Origin: Prorocentrum cordatum
Taxonomy: Eukaryota > Sar > Dinophyceae > Prorocentrales > Prorocentraceae
Direction of reading: 5' to 3'
NCBI GenBank assembly: GCA_963575745.1
Contig: CAUYUJ010015731.1
Coordinates: 156,259-220,258 of the forward strand
Length of the DNA: 64,000 bases
Positions 27,901-36,729 of this stretch are shown here, one piece after another. How positions within the stretch are numbered: position 1 is the first letter of the stretch; each line of letters starts with the position of its first letter. Under the pieces are notes generated by a model. It had not been told where the DNA came from. It searched no databases and saw only the letters and a program-made list of their open reading frames with translations. Made by a program: the position numbers and the translations under genes.

Positions 27901-30900
27901 GAGAGCGGCTCGGCACGAACGTGAAGCCGGCTGCAGGGAAGGGGCAGAGACCTCCGAGGGTCCGTGTCCTGAAGAAATCACGGCGTCGGGGGTCCTCCTC
28001 CTCCTCCTCCTCCTCCTCCTCCGCCTCCTCTTCCTCCTCCTCCTAATTACCTCCTCCTCCTCCTCCTCCTCTCCTCTCCTCCTCCTCTCCTCTCCTCCTC
28101 CTCCTCCTCCTCCCTCCCTCCTCCTCCTTCCTCCTCCTCCTCCTCCTCCTCCTCCTCCTCCTCCTCTTGGGACGAGGAAGGATGACGAGGAGGGGGGGGA
28201 GGGACACGCGCACCAGGGACGGCACGAGCAGAGTTCTTGGGTCGGCGGGGGGCCTTCTCCCCCCCGCGCCGCGTTCCCGGCGCGCGGGGCGTGCCGCCAG
28301 GAGTCCGCGCGCGTCCGCGCGCACCACCGAGCGTCGCTTCTTCTTGGCATCGCTCGGGCGTGTGCGGTTTTTTCTCGGCGAGACCCATCGAGCAGCATCC
28401 TGGATCGTCTGGCGAAGCAACAGACGCGCGAAGCTGAACAATGCACTGACGGGGAATTCACGTCCGTGCGATGGCACGTTTTTTTTATGTTTTTTGTTGC
28501 GCGTTCTCGTTTGCATCGTGAGTGAGGCAATCGGTTTTTGCCTTTTCGCTTTTGGGGCGCCTCGTGTGATTGCGCGCGCATAAGGGGGTACAGCGCGAGG
28601 GGGGGGGCGGCCTTCTGAGAGGCAGGGGCCCTCGTAGAAGGGCCAGGGTCTGCTAAGAAGGTCTCGCAGAAGCCTCCCGGCGCCTCTGCACAGGCCCCTG
28701 CCCTCTGGGCAGCCCCCCGCCCCCCCGCCTTCTTAGAAGCCCGCCCCGCGCGCGCCCACCCCGTGTGCGAGCCGCCAGCTCACGGGGATCCCACCCACGG
28801 CGGAACGCAGCTGAACAGGCACTCCAGGATTCGAGGAGGGGGTCGACTGCAGAATTCATTTGTCCCAGAAACCATCTTCACGCCGAATCTGCGAAGGTAG
28901 AGGAATCATGCCCTGCAGCTGCACGAACAGTCTGCGCCGTGCTTCTCGTGCGCTTGGCGGGGAAGTCGGTTTTGGGGTACCTCGATTCTGTAGTCGATGC
29001 CGTCGATCCCCTTCTACGGTAGGTTCGTGTCGTGTCGACTGGCGGCGACCCCGCCAGCAGCGTTCACCGTGGAACGCCGCGGGCAACCCATAATCGTTGG
29101 ATGTGGAACGACTTGGACGTTTCGGAAACGGCCGATCGTTCCAGTTTGAACGATCCCCGCGGTGTCAGAAGCCAACGCCGAAGTCGACACGACGCAAACC
29201 TGCCGTACAGTGCCGTTTTTATGACATGCTCCGCGTGCGGATCATGCATTAAAAATGCAAGGATTCGGTATTGAAAACATCGATGAGTTCATGCATTACT
29301 AATTTGTGTTTAAGTCCCATGTATCAAAAACTGCCCTGTGCTCGAAGGATGGACCCCTGGTGGCGTCTGGGTGCCGGCTCCGCGCGGACGCGGGCCGGCA
29401 GGGGGCGGGGCGAGGGGGCCGGCCGCCCCGTGGCGGCGGGGCTCTTCCTCCTCCTCCTCCTCCTCCTTCTCCTCCTCCTCCTCCTCCGCCTCCTCCTCCT
29501 CTTCCTCCTCCTCCTCCTCCTCCTCCTCCTCCCCTCCTCCTCCTCTCCTCCTTCCTCCTCCTCCTACTCCGCCTCCTCCTCCTCCTCTCCCCTCTCTCCT
29601 CTCTCCTCCCCTCCCCCCCCCCCGCCTCCGCCTCCTCCGCCGCCTCCTCCTCCTCCTCCTCCTCTTCCTCCTCCCCGCCTCTTGAGAGGCCATCTCGGCC
29701 TCGAGGAGGGAGGCTTAGCTCGGGCGTGCCCCTCTGCAGGAGGAACATTCCAAAGTGGTAAATCAATGGTCCAGGAAGGATGTTGGGTCGACCGTTTTCG
29801 AGCATGTTTGAAAGATGCTTCATTTGCCATCCAAAATCCGCGTGTAGGGGATCTGCCCGACCTGAAGGAAGCCGGGAGAAGCAGAAACTGTCGGAGGTCC
29901 GCTCGGACCGCCCAACGTTGTATGCTGATGCAGCCTATGTTCTGCCTCGTGGATGCCTCCGCGCCGTTCCGATTAGCCCCAGGCCCTCTCAGAAGGCCCC
30001 TCACTCGCCCCCCACCCATTCTTCCAGAGGAGGAAGAAGCCAGAATACTTAACACTTAACGATGTACCAGGAGCTGGAGGATGTCCTTCTGGCCTGCGCG
30101 GGCTCCCGAAACCACCAGGGCCGTCAGATACTCGGGGGCTGCTGGGGCATACCTTTGGCCAGCCGCATCACGACACCGCTCTCGCTGGGAGGGGACCAGG
30201 AACGGGATAAATCGTTCCATAGCGTTCCAGAGCTCGGAGGCGGCCAAGAGGGGGGTGATGACTAGGAGGGGGTGGATATCATGGCGTGGGCCAGGATATT
30301 TAGTCGCTTCGCTCATGCCGCCGGCCCTGGAGCCCTCTTTAGGGCCTCTTGGGGGCCTCTTGGGGACCTCTTGGGAGTCTCTTGGGGCTCCTTGGCGGCG
30401 TTTTGGAGGCCCCCAGGGCCTCTTGGGGGGCTCTTGGGGGTAGTCGATTGCGGCTCCCCCCTCGGAGGCCACGATCCTCGTGAGGGGTGTCGAAAAATAC
30501 CCTCCCCTGGAGTGGTCTGGTGGCTTCTCCCGGGCTTCTCTCGGGACCTTGCCGGGGTACTTTTCGTCCGGGGGCCCCCAGGGGCCGCTCCGCGCGCGCG
30601 AACTAGAAATATTGTTAACAAGTTACCGGAGATCTTAGCACGCCTCTGGCCCGTTGGGCCGGCGAATTTTCTCAGCTTTCATGGCGCCTCTTCTTGTTTC
30701 GTTGCGTCCCTGGCCCCCCCTTGGGCCGCGCACGTGCCGCTGAGCATGATCTGCGCCCCCCCCCCTGTTGGACGCCCCCCCTCTTGGCCGCCCCCGAAGA
30801 GCGTTCGTCGCCCGATGCATCCTCCAGAATCGCCGGGTCTCAGAGATACCCAATGCTCGGGGTGGACAGACCCTCCACCCTGACAGGTCGATAAGCGAAT

Positions 30901-31134
30901 TGTCCGTTTTCGGTTCTCGAGATGGCGCCGCGGCCGTCGTTTTCCAGGCTTGCGCCCGCCAGGCTTTGGCCCGAGGTCGTTTTGACTAAACCGCGTCTTA
31001 CTGAAGGGGGGTTCTGTCCATCCCCGCAATGCATTCCCGTCAGATTTTCTTGTCCTGGCGTCGTGGTGGTCATCGTCGTCGTCGTCGTGGTGGTGTTCGT
31101 CGTCGTCATCGTCGTGGTCGTGGTCGTGGTCGTG

Positions 31135-31194
<60 letters not shown>

Positions 31195-34100
31195 CTGGCC
31201 CCGTCCCCGCTCGCGGCGCTCAGATGGAGCGGGGCCGACTACGACGTGCTGGGGTGCAACTGCTGCTGCTTCTGCAGCCACATGCTTGAGCGCCTCGGCG
31301 TCGGGCCGATGCCGCTCTGGGTGCGCCGGGGCGGCCAGATCTTCCTCCTCCTCCCCCCACTCCCTCCTCCTCCTCCTCCTCCTCCTCCTCCTCCTCCTCC
31401 TCCTCCTCCTCCTCTTTCTCCTCCTTCTCCTCCGCCTCTTCCTGATCCTCCTGATGATTACCTCCTCCTCCTCCTCATCCTCCTCCTCTCCTCCTCCTCC
31501 TCCTCCTCCTCCTCCTCCTCCTCCTCCCCTTCCCTCCTCCTCCTCCTCCTCCTCCGCCTCCTCTTCCTGCTCCTCCTAATTGCCTCCTCCTCCTCCTCCT
31601 CCTCCTCCTCCTCCTCCTCCGCTCGCTTCGTGAACCACGGCTTGAGGTTTTTGGTCTTCTGCAGCCCCCAGGCCCTCGCGGGGCCCCGGGGCCGCCGAGA
31701 AAGTCGGGGCTTCTGGGGCCCAGCGTCGAGTTTCCATGCGCCGTTTGGCGCGTGGGCGGGAGCAGTGCGCGTGCCAAGGGCGGGGAAGAGGGGCGCAGCA
31801 CGCCTGCGAGGCAGAAGGACCGAGCGCGGCAGAGCTGCGAAGCAGAAAACGGAGGGCCCCACGACTTGAGCAGAGGAACGAGAGGAGACGAAAGAGGCGG
31901 GGCGGGGGTAGGGGGACGCATACAGGGTCTGGGCATCGGATCTGGACATCGGATCTCTCGGCGCGCACCGTGAGCGAACGAGGAGATCTGGACGTCGTAT
32001 CTGAACATCGTGAGCGAGCCAAGAGATCTGGACGTCTTATCTGGACATCTCTCGCATCGGATCTGGACCTCGTAAGCGGACCGAGCGATCCGGACATCTC
32101 CCACAGCGGATCTGGACCTCGCATCTCCTGTGGTGCACACCTCCGCCGCCCCAGGGGCCCGTCCTCCCGTGGGCCCGGGATCGCTCGGCGGGAATCTCGG
32201 GCCCCTGGCCAGGGGGGCGATGGCGCGGGCCAGGTCTCCGATCTCGGTCCGATTTTGTTTTGTGCAGGAGTCCCGGCCGTGCTTGCTTCTTGGGCTTCGG
32301 CCCCCTCCAGGGCCAGCTGTTCGGGCAGGGGATCGACCACAGAGGGCCTCGCAGAAGCCTCCCGGCGCCTCTGCGAAGGCCCCCGCCCTCTGGGCAGCCC
32401 CCCGCCCCCCCGCCCTCTCAGAGGGCTGCCCCGCGCGCGCCAACCCCGTGTGCGAGCCGCCAGCTCGTGGGGAGCCCACCCACGGGGGGACGCAGCTGGA
32501 AGGACAGTCCAGGATTCGAGTAGTTCGGGGGTCGACTACAGACTCGATCTGCTCCAGAATGCATCTGCCCACCGGGTCTACACCCATCAAGCGTAGCCTG
32601 TCCCGTAGATCAACGGACGTTCCACATGCTTTTCTTGCATGTTCGGCGGGGAAGCACATGTTAGAGGGAATCAATTGTGTAGTCGATCCCCTATTCGAGT
32701 TGTCGGGCCCCATGGCCTTCAAACCATCATCGACGGCGAAGCACTGTTCCCGGGGAAAGGGTAGGGACCTCCTTAGGGGCCGCGGACTAGAAATATATTC
32801 TCGGATCGTCGAGCAGATTTCTTGGATCAGCGTGGGGCCCCCCGGGGGGGGCCCAGCTCCGATCCAAGAGATCCGCGCGAAGCTCCGAGAGGCTATGCTC
32901 ACGCGCAGGTGTTCGTCCCACTGACCTGGGCGAGTGCAGGCCGTTTCGAAGCAACTGCCCATCTCTGCGGGGCACTGCCTGCGTGTGAGTGTGAACACTG
33001 AAATCGGGGGCGTGGGGGGTGGCGTCGCTCCGTCTCTTCAACTTCTTGGATGGTTACCTCCGCCAGAAACGCGAGTAGGTACGGCAGGCTCGTGTCGTGT
33101 CGACGCCGCGACGACCCCGCCGCGGGCGTTCCAGGTTGGACGCCGCCGGGGGCCCAGCACCGCCCCGTGCGGAACGACCTGGCGATCGAAGAGCCGCCGA
33201 TCGCTCGAGGTGGACACCGATCCACGCAGTGTCGGACATCAACGCCGGGGTCGTCACGGCACGAACCCGCCGTGCAGATTCGGGTGGTGGGTAATGAGGG
33301 GCGCTCTGGCTCGCCCTTGCCTCCAACCCCCCTTGCCCCTCGTTGGCGGACGGGCGTCGGCGCTAATCACTGGCGCGGCCCCGTGGATTTTCAAGCTGGC
33401 GGGCGCCACCCCGCGATTCGTCCGAGCAGGGGAACTATTTTTCTAAACACGCGATCCCCACGGATTTGTTAATCACAAGCTGACATTACGGGGGGCGGCA
33501 ATGAAGGGGGGGTGGATGGAGAGGCAAGCACCCTTTGGACCATGGGGCACCTTTGAGGCTCGCATGGCTCCCCTTTGGGCCCCTTTCCTGCGACGCTCGA
33601 TCACTCCTCTTTTATAGACCCCCTTAGCGACCACCCGACGGTGTTCTATAGTTCGAGCGGGGGATCGAATACAGAATTGATCCACCCCAGAATCGATTTC
33701 TCTGTCGAGTGTACGAGAGAAGAGAGTGTACAATGTTCGTAGACCTGCGGAGCATTCTACGCATCCTTCGCCCATCCGATGAGCGGGTTAATTTTTTGGG
33801 GCACCTCAAGTCGATCCCTTACTCGAGTAGTCCCCCAGACATGCGGCGTCTTGATTATTTTCTGTGCGGCGTCCCCGGAAGTCCAGACCCTTCCCTCGGG
33901 GCCGGTTCTTTTCATCTTGAGTCGTGCATTGACGGCCCCAGGGCTCGGCGAGGGCCCCCAAGGGCCGAACGTGGGGAACAAGTTGCCGTCCTGATTGCTT
34001 TACGACGCGATCACGTGCAGATCTCTCAGGAGGGGAAAAACACACACACAGACACAACTAATCGTCGATTCCCAGGAAAATATGGGAACATATGGGCAGT

Positions 34101-34443
34101 GCGGGGGGGAGACAAAAGCCCAGAAAACATGGAAACATATGGGGTGTATATATTTAGTTGTGTGTACTTCTTTGTGTGTCCTGGGGCCCCCCCAATCTCG
34201 TCGCCCCAGGTGGACCGCATCTCCCGGCTCCTCCTGAGCGGGAGGGAGGCGGGCCGCGAGGCGGTGCTGGCCAGCATCCAGGGCCTCCTGCAGGGCGGGG
34301 CCCTGGTGCGGCACGGGCTGGAGGCGCTCGCCGAGTCCGCCCAGCTGGCGCTCGACGGTCTCGACGGGGCCCTGGCGTTGAGCCTCGGCCTCGAGCCCGA
34401 GGCAGCGGCGGCGCGGCGTGCCCAGACCCCCCCTGGGTCATGA
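24842..34443 (+). CDS. PPPDE/DeSI-family isopeptidase gene, four exons recognised
   Basis: Four exons join in frame into one PPPDE-fold protein. Members of this family (DeSI-1/DeSI-2 type) are cysteine proteases that remove SUMO or ubiquitin. Exon 1 gives VYGSEFAYG, as in the EVYGREFAYG block of DeSI-2 proteins. Exon 2 gives LGETALTRAQFAGLL, the helix after the beta core. Exon 3 gives DYDVLGCNCCCFC, the NC-x-x-F active-site block; its catalytic Cys codon is 31261-31263. Exons 3/4 give GPMPLW then VDRISRLL, the P-x-W-(V/I)-N-R-L block. Introns are 24916-26208 (GT-AG), 26290-31223 (GC-AG) and 31321-34209 (GT-AG), phases 2, 2 and 0. The first exon or exons, including the catalytic His that normally sits just before VYG, were not found. 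Introns are full of short mobile elements. A transcript would settle the boundaries. Confidence 0.75.
24956..25214. mobile_element. Small palindromic element X, copy 1, split by a nested element
   Basis: The left arm TCGGAACCCTACCCTCGTCG (24956) and right arm GGCGGGGGTAGGCTTCGGA (near 25195-25214) are inverted partners. If the nested 24983-25167 element and one copy of its target repeat are taken out, about 69 bp remain, the same size as copy 2 right beside it. Confidence 0.55.
24983..25167. mobile_element. TCGAGTAGGGGATCGAC family, copy 1
   Basis: 185-bp element with ends TCGAGTAGGGGATCGACTGC and GTGGTCGGCCCCCTGTTCGA, inverted over about 30 bp. It is flanked by the direct repeat ATGGT (24978-24982 and 25168-25172) and inserted in palindrome X. 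The inner part has TCTCGCAGATCTACGAACAT. Other copies: 28831, 32516, 33653 and 36276. Confidence 0.7.
25231..25300. mobile_element. Small palindromic element X, copy 2
   Basis: ACTCCGAACCCCACCCCCGC and GGCAGGGGTAGGGTTCGGA form a roughly 68-bp hairpin with a GCGGGATAA loop. Same arms as copy 1. Confidence 0.55.
25321..25477. mobile_element. CAGGAGG...TGTGTCCTG family, copy 1
   Basis: Left AGGAGGAAAGAAACACACAG, right ACTTGTGTGTCCTGGGGCCC. The inner part is AT-rich with two AGAACATATGGG words. Other copies at 27334-27490 and 34028-34190 share all of these words. All three lie in PPPDE introns. 25478-26020 holds nothing recognised. Confidence 0.65.
26029..26188. mobile_element. TTARGTCGGGC element, copy 1
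   Basis: 160 bp. Ends TTAAGCCGGGCCTGTCCTGC and TAGGGGGACATGCCCGACC (then TAA). Flanked by CCCTGGCG (26021-26028) and CCCTGGTG (26189-26196), 7 of 8 bases alike. The core is T-rich. Lies in PPPDE intron 1, ending 20 bp before exon 2. Confidence 0.8.
26209..26289 (+). CDS. PPPDE gene, exon 2
   Basis: 81 bp after the acceptor TCCGCGCAG. Completes the Val codon, then 26 codons (YQCSLHLGETALTRAQFAGL onward), ending CAGAG. The donor is GCGGTCGG, a GC donor of a kind used in dinoflagellates. The join to exon 3 gives Gln-Arg-Trp. Confidence 0.7.
26397..26555. mobile_element. TTARGTCGGGC element, copy 2 (long flanking duplication)
   Basis: 159 bp, ends TTAAGTCGGGCCTGTCCCTC and GGGGGACAGGCCCGACCTAA. 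Instead of an 8-bp target repeat, a 43-bp stretch directly before it (26354-26396, GACATACAGCGCCTTGGAAT...) is repeated with changes directly after it (26556-26601, GACATGCAGCGTCTTGAAAA...). Confidence 0.75.
26718..26776. repeat. CT and poly-T tract
   Basis: CTCTCTCTCT, about 18 T, then CTCTCTCT. The surrounding 26602-27330 has CTTCTAAGAAG words and otherwise nothing recognised. Confidence 0.9.
27334..27490. mobile_element. CAGGAGG...TGTGTCCTG family, copy 2
   Basis: Same ends and core as 25321-25477. CTTCAG occurs just before the left end and shortly after the right end, a possible target repeat. Confidence 0.65.
27622..27750. mobile_element. TTARGTCGGGC element, copy 3
   Basis: 129 bp, the shortest copy. 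Ends TTAGGTCGGGCCTGTCCCCC and GGGGCAGGCCCGACCTGA. Perfect 8-bp flanking repeat CTCTGGTC (27614-27621 and 27751-27758). Confidence 0.85.
27993..28168. repeat. TCC trinucleotide tract
   Basis: Interrupted CTCCTC tract. 27759-27992 is weakly similar to the GACGTCGCATGTCTGG family, and 28169-28650 is unassigned. Confidence 0.9.
28655..29014. repeat. Composite repeat, copy 1 (includes TCGAG element copy 2 at 28831-29014)
   Basis: The left part (GCAGAAGCCTCCCGGCGCCT, CCCTCTGGGCAGCCCCCCGC, GTGTGCGAGCCGCCAGCTC) and the TCGAG...TCGA-type element both recur in the same order at 32345-32698. The element here has ends TCGAGGAGGGGGTCGACTGC and GCCGTCGATCCCCTTCT and is eroded at the right, where it abuts the next element. 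Confidence 0.65.
29015..29207. mobile_element. TACGGYAGGYTCGTG element, copy 1
   Basis: Ends TACGGTAGGTTCGTGTCGTG and CGACGCAAACCTGCCGTA are inverted over about 25 bp. 193 bp. Second copy at 33080-33275. It starts exactly where the TCGAG element ends. 29208-29440 unassigned. Confidence 0.65.
29444..29680. repeat. TCC trinucleotide tract
   Basis: CTCCTC tract with a run of C near 29615. Confidence 0.9.
29715..29865. mobile_element. TTARGTCGGGC element, copy 4
   Basis: 151 bp, more diverged. Ends TTAGCTCGGGCGTGCCCCTC and GGGGATCTGCCCGACCTGA. Flanks AGGGAGGC and AGGAAGCC agree at 6 of 8 bases. Confidence 0.7.
30056..30260 (-). CDS. Possible protein fragment antisense within the PPPDE intron
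   Basis: The minus-strand frame ending with the stop at 30056-30058 reads ELWNAMERFIPFLVPSQRER, then PEYLTALVVSG and KDILQLLVHR, which looks more protein-like than its neighbours. Upstream it runs into a GGCCTCTTGG array (30330-30440) and a start is not evident. A + strand frame of 67 codons (ATG 30062) overlaps it. Not recognised; could be chance or a gene relict. Confidence 0.25.
30330..30445. repeat. GGCCTCTTGG minisatellite, copy 4 (short)
   Basis: Degenerate CCTCTTGGGG units as at 13548. 30446-30862 unassigned. Confidence 0.7.
30863..31020. mobile_element. GACAGACC family, copy 2
   Basis: TGGACAGACCCTCCACC at the left and GGGGGGTTCTGTCCA at the right are inverted. 158 bp. Aligns with 23811-23957. 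Confidence 0.6.
31086..31196. repeat. GTC trinucleotide tract next to PPPDE exon 3
   Basis: (GTC)n with GTG interruptions, ending 27 bp before the exon 3 acceptor. Confidence 0.9.
31224..31320 (+). CDS. PPPDE gene, exon 3 (active-site Cys)
   Basis: 97 bp after the acceptor GGCGCTCAG. Encodes (R)WSGADYDVLGCNCCCFC and then HMLERLGVGPMPLW. The Cys after Asn (31261-31263) is the expected nucleophile. The donor GTGCGCCG comes after the Trp codon, splitting the W-V-N-R block. Confidence 0.75.
31348..31620. repeat. TCC trinucleotide tract
   Basis: CTCCTC tract beginning 28 bp into PPPDE intron 3. 31621-32339 follows: it includes ATCTGGACAT/ATCTGGACCT words repeated between 31930 and 32130 (GATCTGGAC about eight times), otherwise unassigned. 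Confidence 0.9.
32345..32698. repeat. Composite repeat, copy 2 (includes TCGAG element copy 3 at 32516-32698)
   Basis: Same order as 28655-29014. The element has ends TCGAGTAGTTCGGGGGTCGA and TGTAGTCGATCCCCTATTCGA-like, about 183 bp. The shared left flank AGTCCAGGAT means copies 2 and 3 were duplicated with their surroundings, not inserted separately. Confidence 0.65.
32812..32880. repeat. Palindrome TTTCTTGGATC...GATCCAAGAGATC
   Basis: AGATTTCTTGGATCAGCG and CCGATCCAAGAGATCCGCGC flank a GGGCCCCCCGGGGGGGGCCC core. The half-word ATTTCTTGGATC also occurs at about 25970 and 51424. Confidence 0.5.
33080..33275. mobile_element. TACGGYAGGYTCGTG element, copy 2
   Basis: Ends TACGGCAGGCTCGTGTCGTG and GCACGAACCCGCCGTGCA. 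196 bp, aligned with 29015-29207. 33276-33650 unassigned. Confidence 0.65.
33653..33826. mobile_element. TCGAG family, copy 4
   Basis: Ends TCGAGCGGGGGATCGAATAC and CAAGTCGATCCCTTACTCGA. The core keeps TTCGTAGACCTGCGGAGCAT. About 174 bp. Confidence 0.65.
33836..33985 (-). repeat. GACGTCGCATGTCTGG family, reverse copy
   Basis: CCAGACATGCGGCGTCTTGA followed by CCGGAAGTCCAGACCCTTCC, GTTCTTTTCATC and GGCGAGGGCCCCCAAGGGCC. This is the reverse complement of 57472-57620. Confidence 0.55.
34028..34190. mobile_element. CAGGAGG...TGTGTCCTG family, copy 3
   Basis: Left AGGAGGGGAAAAACACACAC, right TTTGTGTGTCCTGGGGCCCC. Ends 20 bp before the exon 4 acceptor. Confidence 0.65.
34210..34443 (+). CDS. PPPDE gene, exon 4 (terminal)
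   Basis: After the acceptor GTCGCCCCAG. 77 codons and TGA. Begins VDRISRLLLSG, completing the PPPDE W-V-N-R-like block, then an Ala/Leu/Glu-rich, probably helical tail (LASIQGLLQGGALVRHGLEA) ending TPPGS. The reading frame continues directly from exon 3. Confidence 0.7.
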   Translation: MDRISRLLLSGREAGREAVLASIQGLLQGGALVRHGLEALAESAQLALDGLDGALALSLGLEPEAAAARRAQTPPGS

Positions 34444-34673
34444 AAAACTCAGAACGAAGGTTCTGCTGCTCCCATCGTGCTGAAGGACCACAAGATCCCA
34501 GAAGCAGCACCCAGAAGAGTACCGAAATAATGTGGACCGAGCATCGCCTCCCAGGGCACGACACGTGAAAGCCGTCAAGTTTCGGTACTCCCTCGGTGCT
34601 CGAACTTCTTTCTGGTGGTCGAGGCTAAAGTAGGTTGGAGTTGGAACATCATAAGACGAAGAGTTGCTTGCCA

Positions 34674-34806
34674 TGTTTGGCCTCTGGGGGCCGTTGCTGG
34701 CCCTCTGGGCCGTGCAACAACGACTCGGGGCGAAGAACCGGTCCCGGGGAAGGGGTCCAGACCGCCGATGGCCCACGCCAGAAAAGATTCATGACGTCGG
34801 GGGTCT
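34674..34806 (+). repeat. GACGTCGCATGTCTGG family, copy 3
   Basis: TGTTTGGCCTCTGGGGGCC, then CGGTCCCGGGGAAGGGGTC and CATGACGTCGGGGGTCTGGG, in the same order as 57472-57620. Confidence 0.5.
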
Positions 34807-34955
34807 GGGGCGACCACCGCCACCGAGATCCCATGGGGTCGGCCCCTGCACAGGGTCCATGTCGGTCTGATCGATCCCACGCGATGTCGGCCCTGGCCGG
34901 CCTGCTTCGGTTCGATCCCGATTCTCGGGCGCTCCGATGCGGCCCGAGGCTTGCA

Positions 34956-35120
34956 TTAAGTTGGGCCTGTCCCTCTACGGGAGGAATAATCAAACATAGT
35001 TAAAGACAAAAAACATAGTCTGGGGACGATTTTTTGACAATCTTTGGCCATTTTCGTTTTTTGGGGGGTTTCTTATTTGTTCGTCCAAAGTCCGCCTGTT
35101 CGGGGACAGGCCCGACCCAA
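34956..35120. mobile_element. TTARGTCGGGC element, copy 5
   Basis: 165 bp, ends TTAAGTTGGGCCTGTCCCTC and CGGGGACAGGCCCGACCCAA. Flanks GGCTTGCA (34948-34955) and GGCTTGTA (35121-35128). The flanking sequence (RFDPDSRALRCGPRL upstream in one frame) could be exonic but is unrecognised. Confidence 0.8.
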
Positions 35121-35204
35121 GGCTTGTATGGCGCTGCTGTGCAGCCTGGCGAAGCCGATCCGATTCGATTTCGATGCTGCGCCGACGCGGCCCGGCGTTT
35201 GTGG

Positions 35205-35411
35205 GAAAAAACACAGTCTGTGGGAACAAAATCACGGTCGGTGTGTTTTTTTCCCACAGACCCTGTGTTTGTGTGCGTGCGTGTTTTTATCCCACAGAAT
35301 GTGTTTGTGCTTTTCCCACAGTGTGTGTTTTTTTCCCACAGACTGTGCGTGTGTGTTTCCCCACTGTGCGTGTGCGTGTTTTTCCCACAGGCTGTGTGTT
35401 TTTGTCCCCAC

Positions 35412-35461
<50 letters not shown>
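35205..35461. repeat. Array of TTTTTCCCACAG words ending in a 48-T run
   Basis: Seven or so imperfect units of TTTTTCCCACAGNCTGTGTG at uneven spacing (20-40 bp), then T at 35414-35461. Each unit looks like a 3' splice site (pyrimidine tract plus CAG). No exon recognised next to it. Confidence 0.8.
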
Positions 35462-35463
<2 letters not shown>

Positions 35464-35622
35464 ACACAGGTCCGGCGCACCTTCGATGCGATCCGATCTC
35501 CAGGCCCGATGCTGACCGATGCTCCGCCTGCAGCAGGGGAGCCGGCCTCCGGGCGGCGGCGCGCCCGCGAGCGTCGCCCTGTGCCGGCCGACGCCGGGGC
35601 GTGCCACCTCGGGGCTCGAGAG

Positions 35623-35812
35623 TTAAAGCGGGCCTGTCCCCCCACAGGGGGACTTTCGACGAGAAACAAAACATACTCCCAAAAGTAGCCAAAAAAATCA
35701 TCCAAACATAGCCCGAGGATCATTTTCCGAGTCTTATTTTTGCCTTTTTGGTGGATTTTTTGAGTATTTTGCATTTTTCGTCAAATCCCCTGGGGGGACA
35801 CGCCCGACATAA
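35623..35812. mobile_element. TTARGTCGGGC element, copy 6
   Basis: 190 bp, the longest copy. Ends TTAAAGCGGGCCTGTCCCCC and GGGGACACGCCCGACATAA. Perfect 8-bp flanking repeat CTCGAGAG (35615-35622 and 35813-35820). Confidence 0.85.
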
Positions 35813-35820
35813 CTCGAGAG

Positions 35821-36275
35821 ACGGGGGTCGATGCAAACGGGGGTCAGCCAGAGCGCCGGATCCTGCAGGATCTTGCAGGGCCAGGGTCGCATTGGCCCGG
35901 GCTTGGGTGCAGGATCTTGCAGGATCTTGCGGGGTCCTTCGCGTGGACCCGGGATCGGGTGCAGGATTTTGCAGGGTCTTGCAGGAATCTGCAAGGCTTG
36001 ACTGACCCGTGTCTGGATTGACCCGGGTCAGGAGATCCCCGACCATCGCGGTGGGGTCGGTTCCCCTCCCAGGGGTCTTTGGCATCGCGCGGGCGCGTGC
36101 ATTATTCTTGGCGAGGCCAGGGCCAGACAGAATCTGGGCCATCCAAGAGCTGCATGCATCACCTTGCGACTGCGAAAGAGAAGCACGCATTGACACCGAA
36201 CGGGGCACGGGGGATGGACGACCGAGCGACGGCAAGGGTCGGCCCCATGGAGTCTCGGTGGCGGTAGTCTCTTTT
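35821..36275. other. Unassigned sequence with GCAGGATCTTGCAGG repeats
   Basis: 35865-35995 contains five TGCAGGATCTTGCAGG-like words and CCCGGGTC words. No gene recognised. Confidence 0.5.
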
Positions 36276-36452
36276 TCGAGTGGGGGATCGACTACAGCAT
36301 TGATTTACCCATGATTTGATTTCCCGCTGGATCTACGAAAAGCAGGCCGAGGGCCCCGCAGATCTGCGGACACTCCACGTCGTGCTTCTCGCGACTTCGG
36401 CGGGGAAATGAACTCTGGGGTCAATCCATTCTGTAGGCGATCCCCTACTCGA
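36276..36452. mobile_element. TCGAG family, copy 5
   Basis: Ends TCGAGTGGGGGATCGACTAC and GTAGGCGATCCCCTACTCGA. The core keeps CGCAGATCTGCGGACACTCC and GTGCTTCTCGCGACTTCGGC. 177 bp. Confidence 0.65.
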
Positions 36453-36729
36453 GTGGAGTCTCCGTGGCAGTGCAGTCAAAACCCTGATAAGGACGCGCGG
36501 TAAGGACGCAAGACCCTTGGAAGCCGAAGTTGGGATTTTTTGGGGTGGCGGACGACGAAAACCCCAAGGACGCAAGAGCAAGGAAGAGCACCGACGCGAG
36601 GGTGCCCTGAGCAAAGTCGCGCGTCCTTATTGGGGTTTTTGACTGTGGTCTCTGCTGGCCCCCCTTGGCAGGCCCTGGCCTGCGACGCGGGCGGCCGCCG
36701 CCGCGGGGTGCAGGTCTCGGGGCCGCGGC

